Below, one piece after another: positions 36,783 to 43,709 of a stretch of DNA of 43,709 nucleotides. Every line of letters begins with the position of its first letter. The first letter of the stretch is position 1. The notes below the pieces were generated by a model. That model worked only from the letters and a program-made list of their open reading frames with translations, searched no databases and had not been told where the DNA came from. The stretch is from NCBI GenBank assembly GCA_023251435.1, contig JAHEYU010000004.1, positions 1 to 43,709 on the forward strand, in the 5' to 3' direction. This stretch comes from Bacteroidota bacterium. GTDB taxonomy: Bacteria > Bacteroidota > Bacteroidia > Bacteroidales > Prolixibacteraceae. The position numbers and the translations under genes were made by a program.

Positions 36783-37820
36783 TTATTCCATTAGTTTTAC
36801 ACCACCATACTTGCTGGTAATTGTAACTGATCCACCGCCGGTACCAACATTTCCATCGAGAGAAAACCGTTGATTATCTTTTATTCTATTGCCTTTGTAT
36901 CGTTCAGCAGGATAATTTACATCGCAATAACTGCAATCTGTTTTAAGCTTGTAATTCAATTCGTTTAGGCCAATATTAATACCACCGTAGCTGTTTGCAA
37001 TCTGAATTTTTTCGAATTTCGAATCTACTTTGCCAATCCTCACCGATCCATAACCGGTGTCGAGATCAAAACTTCCGGTAAGCAACCCAATTTTATAGTT
37101 GGTGTATTTCGATATGGATTTCAGCTTGTCAACTTCGTCGATATTAATTCCATCGTATTTCGAGTTCAAGGTCAAATTATTGGTTTTGTGCAGGTTGACT
37201 GTCGAATATTTCGTGTCAAGTTCAAGTTGTGCAATTTCTCCGGCATATAGTTTGGAATAATTAAATTCCATTTTTGCATTGTTAATCGACTCTATGTCAG
37301 CTTTTCCATAACTAACCACAACATTAATCGGATTTCCTGTCGGAGCTTTTAAATCGCCCGCGGTAAAATTTCCATAGCTAACATTGAAGGTTCCTTTTGC
37401 AACCAGCTCATTGATAATTACATTGCCATAGCGGTTGGTAACATCCATATCCCGGTCCTTTGGAATGTTAATCAGGTAATCAATTGTGAACGATTGCCTG
37501 CTTTTGAAATTGTCATCAATACTGGTTGTTGCACTCACCAATCCGCCTGATTTCTCAAAGTCAATATTAATCATGTCCATCAGTTCTTTTGCCTTGTTTC
37601 CGGTCTGATTTTCGACAGTAATTACGACTTTAATCGTAACAGAATCACCGCCCATGTCATTGATTTTTATTTCACCGAATTTATTGGATACTTTCAATGT
37701 TGTTACACCACTTTTGGGCCAGGCTTTTCTTACATTTTTTGAGTATTCAGCTCCTGCAGCACTAACCAGCATGGTTGAAAGCAGCAGCAGGGCAATTGTG
37801 AGTTTAAATTTCGATTTCAT
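36783..37820 (-). CDS. Secreted DUF4097-like beta-repeat protein
   Basis: This 345-residue protein has a signal peptide ending near AAGA (about residue 24). The rest is a repetitive beta-rich sequence with NKFGEI, NRYGNV, VSYGKA, TKYSTV and SKYDGI phrases at regular distance, as in DUF4097/DUF2807-type beta-helix proteins. Function is unknown; such proteins often accompany ECF sigma/anti-sigma pairs in Bacteroidota. Its first 17 bases overlap the end of the anti-sigma-like gene, so it is the third gene of that operon and a likely envelope target or signal partner. Confidence 0.82.
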   Translation of the reverse strand: MKSKFKLTIALLLLSTMLVSAAGAEYSKNVRKAWPKSGVTTLKVSNKFGEIKINDMGGDSVTIKVVITVENQTGNKAKELMDMINIDFEKSGGLVSATTSIDDNFKSRQSFTIDYLINIPKDRDMDVTNRYGNVIINELVAKGTFNVSYGNFTAGDLKAPTGNPINVVVSYGKADIESINNAKMEFNYSKLYAGEIAQLELDTKYSTVNLHKTNNLTLNSKYDGINIDEVDKLKSISKYTNYKIGLLTGSFDLDTGYGSVRIGKVDSKFEKIQIANSYGGINIGLNELNYKLKTDCSYCDVNYPAERYKGNRIKDNQRFSLDGNVGTGGGSVTITSKYGGVKLME

Positions 37821-38373
37821 GGCTTTTATTGTTTTTTAGTTGTTTTACTTCTTGTAATTTGTTAATAATCATTGATATTACATTCATCCTTGCCTGATAG
37901 TATTCGAGCATGGCGTTAATAACACGTTCGTCGTTTGGGTTTGCTTTTAATTCTTCCTGAAGTTGCTGATACATAAGATCAAATTCCTGTTGCTCTGTTT
38001 GCATCATTTTTTGTTCCGATTCGGATACAAATCCTTCGCTGCTAAGCTTTTCCCATTGATTCATGCCCACCTGAATGGCATTTGTATAATAGAATTCAAC
38101 TTCGCGGTATTCTTCCGAAATTGAACCCAGTGAGAGCGATTCTTCTTTTTCAGGAAAAAACCACATTCGGGTCTGATTACCAGCCAACAGCACAAATATT
38201 ACAATTGCGGCAATCTTCAATATAGGCCTGAAATTGATAACCCGGGTTGGTTTCGACGCCTTCTGAAGTCTAGCTTCAAATCGCTCAAAATGTCCTTCCA
38301 GTGGTTCTTCATCCTGAATAGAATGTCGGTTATTTGAGATTAATCTTTCCAGTTCATCTTTCATGACAGTCAT
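37804..38373 (-). CDS. Putative anti-sigma factor, single-pass membrane protein
   Basis: This 189-residue protein has a cytoplasmic N-terminus of about 45 residues, one transmembrane helix (about 50-65, ILKIAAIVIFVLLAG) and a helical extracytoplasmic part rich in Glu/Gln. The sequence is not strongly conserved. The position two bases after the ECF sigma gene and the topology are the basis for calling it an anti-sigma factor. ATG at 38364 is an alternative start. Its end overlaps the DUF4097 gene by 17 bases. Confidence 0.72.
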   Translation of the reverse strand: MTVMKDELERLISNNRHSIQDEEPLEGHFERFEARLQKASKPTRVINFRPILKIAAIVIFVLLAGNQTRMWFFPEKEESLSLGSISEEYREVEFYYTNAIQVGMNQWEKLSSEGFVSESEQKMMQTEQQEFDLMYQQLQEELKANPNDERVINAMLEYYQARMNVISMIINKLQEVKQLKNNKSHEIEI

Positions 38374-38375
38374 TT

Positions 38376-38930
38376 TTAGTTGTATTCAAACAATTCCTCT
38401 TTGTGTAACATCTCCCTAAGTTTGAGTTTGGCTCTCATATATTGCGATCGCGACGAAACATTGCTGATTCCCAATATTTGTGCAATTTCCTCATGATCAA
38501 ATCCTTCAAGTAAATAAAGACTTAGAACGACCCGGTACCCATCGGGTAATTGTTGAATTGCATTTTTTAGTTTTTCCATCTGAATTTCTGAAATATCTAT
38601 TGAAACAGGTTCTTCATCAGGAATTTTCTCATTCAGCTCTTCAAATTTTACTTTTCGTTTTTTTAGATAATCCAATGAACGGTTGATCACAATTTTTTTA
38701 AGCCAGGCGCCAAAACTAACAACTCCCTGATAGGTGTCGATTTTAGTAAACGCATTCAAAAAGGCTTCCTGCATCACATCTTCAGCGTCAACCTGCGAGC
38801 CAACCATGCGTAAACACACATTGTACATGGGTTTATAATACACTTTATAAAGCTCAAATTGTGCTTTTGTGTCTCCTTTCCGGCACCTTTCAACCAGGTC
38901 GTGATGAATGTTTTGGTACTGTGTTTCCAC
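38376..38930 (-). CDS. ECF-type RNA polymerase sigma factor
   Basis: This 184-residue protein has sigma region 2 (about 12-80, with DAEDVMQEAFLNAFTKID) and region 4 (about 120-175, with LEGFDHEEIAQILGISNVSSRSQYMRAKLKLR). The translation start is GTG at 38930. It heads a three-gene operon with the putative anti-sigma factor and the DUF4097 protein, and would direct RNA polymerase to an envelope-related regulon, often including its own promoter. Confidence 0.95.
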   Translation of the reverse strand: METQYQNIHHDLVERCRKGDTKAQFELYKVYYKPMYNVCLRMVGSQVDAEDVMQEAFLNAFTKIDTYQGVVSFGAWLKKIVINRSLDYLKKRKVKFEELNEKIPDEEPVSIDISEIQMEKLKNAIQQLPDGYRVVLSLYLLEGFDHEEIAQILGISNVSSRSQYMRAKLKLREMLHKEELFEYN

Positions 38931-39055
38931 CTATTTCGGATTGTTTACTGTTTGAAAGACGAATGCTTAAATTGAATGTTGCATTGAATTTATAAATATT
39001 CTTGATGCGACACAAATAAAAGTATATGTGTATGCTTGAACGTTGATTCAAAAAC

Positions 39056-39085
39056 TTGTTGATAAACGCATAAAAGCTACTTTTG
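39056..39085 (+). promoter_or_regulatory. Bacteroidota-type promoter of the CDF transporter gene
   Basis: TTG at 39056-39058, a 19-base spacer and TACTTTTG at 39078-39085 fit the TTG-N19-TAnnTTTG arrangement completely. The expected transcription start is about 15-18 bases before the ATG at 39109. This is the best promoter seen in the window. Confidence 0.7.
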
Positions 39086-39108
39086 ATAAACTTTGAATTA
39101 TAAAACGA

Positions 39109-39984
39109 ATGTCTCATCATCAGCATACTTCAAGAAATCTGGCCATCACGGTTATTTTGAACGGAATTATTACCATTGGCCAGTTTGCGGGCGGAATTAT
39201 ATCAGGCAGTTTGGCCCTCATTTCGGATGCACTTCATAACCTGAGCGATGTAATTTCTGTGATTCTGGCCTATTTGGCGCACCGAATCGGAATGAAGCCA
39301 CAAACTCTTCAATCAACTTTTGGCTACAAAAGAGCTGAAATACTGGCGGCTTTTATCAATGCGATTACCTTGATAGCCATTTCTGTTTATTTACTAATTG
39401 AGGCCGGAAAAAGGTTTATGAATCCAAAAGAAGTTGATTATATCTGGATGCTGGGACTGGGATTTCTGGGTTTTGTTGCAAACGGTCTTTCAGTATTGAT
39501 TCTTCATCACAATAAAGAGGAAAATCTGAATATCAGGGCTGCATATCTGCACCTGATAGGCGATGCACTAACTTCGGTGGCTGTAATGATTGGAGCCGTA
39601 TTTATCTGGTTATTCGAGGTTTACTGGATCGATCCGGTAGTAACAGTACTAATCAGCATTTATATTTTCGTACATACATTTAAAATTCTGAAAGAAAGTG
39701 TCGGGATACTAATGCAGTTTGCCCCGCCTGAAATTCAGCAGCAGGAGGTGGTGGCGATACTGAAAGAGATTCCTGAAATTGGTGGAGTTCATCATGTTCA
39801 TTTGTGGCAACTATCTGATCATCAGATTTATTTTGAAGCTCATCTGGTTTTGACCGAAAATTTTCTGGTCGCGGATACTCAATTAATTACTGAAAATGCG
39901 AAACGACTGTTAAACAGCCGTTTCGGTATAAGTCATACAACTTTTCAGTACGAATTTGTCTCTTGTCAGGAGGGAAAATGTTAG
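39109..39984 (+). CDS. Cation diffusion facilitator (CzcD/ZitB-like)
   Basis: This 291-residue protein has six transmembrane helices. The zinc-site motif SDALHNLSD is in helix II, and HLIGDALTS in helix V supplies the paired metal site (HxxxD). A cytoplasmic C-terminal domain is at about 210-291. CDF proteins export Zn2+, Co2+ or similar ions in exchange for protons. The His-rich N-terminus (MSHHQHT) is typical of CzcD. It is a single gene with a complete promoter at 39056-39085. Metal preference cannot be read from sequence. Confidence 0.95.
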   Translation: MSHHQHTSRNLAITVILNGIITIGQFAGGIISGSLALISDALHNLSDVISVILAYLAHRIGMKPQTLQSTFGYKRAEILAAFINAITLIAISVYLLIEAGKRFMNPKEVDYIWMLGLGFLGFVANGLSVLILHHNKEENLNIRAAYLHLIGDALTSVAVMIGAVFIWLFEVYWIDPVVTVLISIYIFVHTFKILKESVGILMQFAPPEIQQQEVVAILKEIPEIGGVHHVHLWQLSDHQIYFEAHLVLTENFLVADTQLITENAKRLLNSRFGISHTTFQYEFVSCQEGKC

Positions 39985-40030
39985 TGTTGAATTCTAAATC
40001 ATTCGCCAAAATACATTGAATCAATAATTA

Positions 40031-40909
40031 TTATATTTTCTTTAATTCGCTATCAATCATGTTGTAGGTTGATTCAGAAACCTGAACCAGCGGCAATCGC
40101 AACTGATTTTTTACCTTTCCCATCATTTTCATCAAAGCTTTTACTCCTCCGGGGTTTCCTTCCCTGAAAATTAATTTCAGCATTTCGCCTATTTGTAAAT
40201 GAAGCTGGCTGGCCAAAGTAATATTTCCCGAAATGGATGCATGGGTAAGTTCGCTTAATTTATTTGGTAATGCATTGGCAATAACTGATATAACTCCAAT
40301 AGAGCCAATTACAACCGACGGCAGAGTTAAGCCATCATCTCCGGAAATTAATTTAAAGTGAGCAGGAGCATTATTTATGATTTTTGCAAATTGGACCAGA
40401 TCACCCGAAGCTTCTTTAATTGCAACCACTTTATCAGATAAATTGGCAATTCGTAAAGTGGTGTCGGCATCCATATTTACTCCGGTACGTCCGGGAACAT
40501 TGTAAAGAATGATTTGAACCGGACAAGCTTCGACAACCATTTTAAAATGCTGAAAAAGACCTTCTTGTGTTGGTTTGTTGTAATATGGAGTAACCGAAAG
40601 AATCGCATCAACACCATTAAAATCAGTGTTCTGTATAGTTTGTACCAGTCCGGTTGTGTTATTTCCGCCCATTCCGACAACAATTTTCAGGCGGCCGGCA
40701 TTCTTTTCAATCACAAAGCGTACGATTTCCTTTTTTTCAGCTTCCGAAAGGGCAGGAGTTTCAGCAGTAGTTCCGAGTACCACCAGATAATCAATTCCTC
40801 CTGAAATCTGATCTTCAACTAATCTTTCCAACGCGCTGTAATCAACGCTTTTATCTTCATTAAAAGGAGTAATTAATGCAACTCCGGCTCCTGTAAATGG
40901 ATGTGTCAT
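40031..40909 (-). CDS. dapA: 4-hydroxy-tetrahydrodipicolinate synthase
   Basis: This 292-residue protein matches DapA in length and sequence. The catalytic Tyr is in ILYNVPGRTG and the Schiff-base Lys in VVAIKEASGD. TTAETPAL carries the Thr-Thr pair of the proton relay. It condenses pyruvate with aspartate semialdehyde in lysine and meso-diaminopimelate synthesis. Its ATG overlaps the stop of the DUF6913 gene (ATGA), so the two are translationally coupled. Confidence 0.97.
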   Translation of the reverse strand: MTHPFTGAGVALITPFNEDKSVDYSALERLVEDQISGGIDYLVVLGTTAETPALSEAEKKEIVRFVIEKNAGRLKIVVGMGGNNTTGLVQTIQNTDFNGVDAILSVTPYYNKPTQEGLFQHFKMVVEACPVQIILYNVPGRTGVNMDADTTLRIANLSDKVVAIKEASGDLVQFAKIINNAPAHFKLISGDDGLTLPSVVIGSIGVISVIANALPNKLSELTHASISGNITLASQLHLQIGEMLKLIFREGNPGGVKALMKMMGKVKNQLRLPLVQVSESTYNMIDSELKKI

Positions 40910-41427
40910 TCTATCGTCGTTTTATTTATTCTTTTTAAATAGTATAAAATTTGTTCGGTCAACTGGCTTGTTTCAGGTCTTTCCTGAAATTCAATATTCA
41001 AATCAAAATAGTTTGGCGAACTACCAGCATATCCAACTTTAAACGCCGCTTCCGATAAAGCTGTTATATATGCGATCGGAAAATGCTTCTGTCCGGTTAA
41101 ATCAATTAAAATGTCAAATTTCTGATGTATAAAATCTTCTGCTATATCAATTTTGGGAACCTCGCTCCAGCTCGTTTGCTTTCTCGTAAAACCATTAATT
41201 TCATCAGGAATAGCAACCTTTTTAAGTGGCGAGTAGCACAACCCAACGGTTTTGACACCTGCCTTTTTGAGCTCTTTTTCAATCAGGTTAAACGATTCCT
41301 GTTGATCAATTTCCCAAAGGATTCCGGCAGACTTGGCCGAATCTAGGTTAAAAACCTTTTTTTCTCTGGAAACAGAGCTCATTTTTGAACTCAATATCCG
41401 TTTGGCAATTTTTGATTTTAATCCCAT
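40906..41427 (-). CDS. DUF6913 family protein
   Basis: From ATG 41427 (MGLKSKIAKR) the protein has 173 residues; a longer reading to 41499 is unlikely. The pattern DILIDLTGQKHFPIAYITALSEA and FKVGYAGSS is the hallmark of this Bacteroidota family. No catalytic motif is recognised and the function is unknown. It is coupled by ATGA to dapA downstream, a linkage that I recall being common in the phylum, and has a -7 box at 41437-41444. Confidence 0.82.
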   Translation of the reverse strand: MGLKSKIAKRILSSKMSSVSREKKVFNLDSAKSAGILWEIDQQESFNLIEKELKKAGVKTVGLCYSPLKKVAIPDEINGFTRKQTSWSEVPKIDIAEDFIHQKFDILIDLTGQKHFPIAYITALSEAAFKVGYAGSSPNYFDLNIEFQERPETSQLTEQILYYLKRINKTTIE

Positions 41428-41436
41428 AATTTTGTG

Positions 41437-41444
41437 CAAAAATA
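41437..41444 (-). promoter_or_regulatory. Putative -7 box of the DUF6913-dapA unit
   Basis: On the minus strand TATTTTTG fits TAnnTTTG and ends nine bases before the ATG at 41427, which would give a leader of only a few bases. No -33 TTG is at the right distance. Confidence 0.35.
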
Positions 41445-41530
41445 ACAATTCGTTTGTTTTTCGATGTTTGAAATTGCTAAAAGTTTTAGATTGACACAAA
41501 AAACCTCAATAAAATAATAATCTGTCACTT

Positions 41531-43688
<2,158 letters not shown>

Positions 43689-43709
43689 AACAGGAAGATG
43701 AAGTAAAAA

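Overview
The window looks like a chromosomal segment of a Bacteroidota bacterium, probably an anaerobic or microaerophilic member of the Bacteroidales/Marinilabiliales. The clues are families typical of that phylum (DUF4251, DUF6913, DUF4097 in an ECF-sigma operon, NIPSNAP with a Tat leader), several TAnnTTTG -7 promoter boxes, almost no Shine-Dalgarno sequences, and moderately AT-rich DNA. No rRNA, tRNA, CRISPR array, insertion sequence or phage gene was recognised.

Layout. (1) 127-5310 (+) is a corrinoid methyl-transfer cluster: a B12-binding corrinoid protein, a UroD/MtaA-type methyltransferase fused to two thioredoxin-like domains, a homocysteine S-methyltransferase, a CobW-type GTPase and a MetH-type reactivation-domain protein. 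Together they resemble cobalamin-dependent methionine synthase split into separate genes, with the folate-binding module replaced by a UroD-type methyltransferase. (2) 5386-9778 (+) encodes a DUF4251 protein, a secreted TIM-barrel isomerase-like protein, an M28 peptidase with a PDZ domain and a membrane protein. (3) 9758-18175 holds housekeeping and miscellaneous genes on both strands: a histidine kinase, a class IV aminotransferase, a NIPSNAP/lipoprotein pair, a TPR protein with rarA, tag, and a sugar transferase with a pseudo-receiver domain. (4) 18593-31672 (-) is the most unusual region. Nine tightly packed co-directional genes, read right to left, encode a truncated haemoglobin, a 7-PAS histidine kinase, a polytopic PAS sensor without a kinase domain, a second corrinoid protein, a second UroD-type methyltransferase, a DUF1638 protein, a GAF/PAS histidine kinase, a stand-alone receiver and a receiver-PAS-kinase hybrid. 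A rho-independent terminator follows. (5) 31863-35547 (+) has an XRE-cupin regulator with an acyl-CoA synthetase, then a DEAD-box helicase. (6) 35549-38930 (-) has a glycosyltransferase and an ECF sigma/anti-sigma/DUF4097 operon. (7) 39109-43537 has a CDF metal exporter (+), then ligA, a DUF6913 gene and dapA (-).

How they may work together (inference). Region 1 probably moves methyl groups from an unknown donor through Co(I)/methyl-Co corrinoid to homocysteine or another thiol, with its own reactivator and metallochaperone. Region 4 places a complete corrinoid-protein/methyltransferase/DUF1638 module inside a sensor-kinase operon headed by a globin. The embedded methyltransferase lacks the Cys ligands expected of an MtaA-type zinc site. 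This suggests a methyl-, corrinoid- or gas-responsive signalling system; I know of no described example with this architecture.
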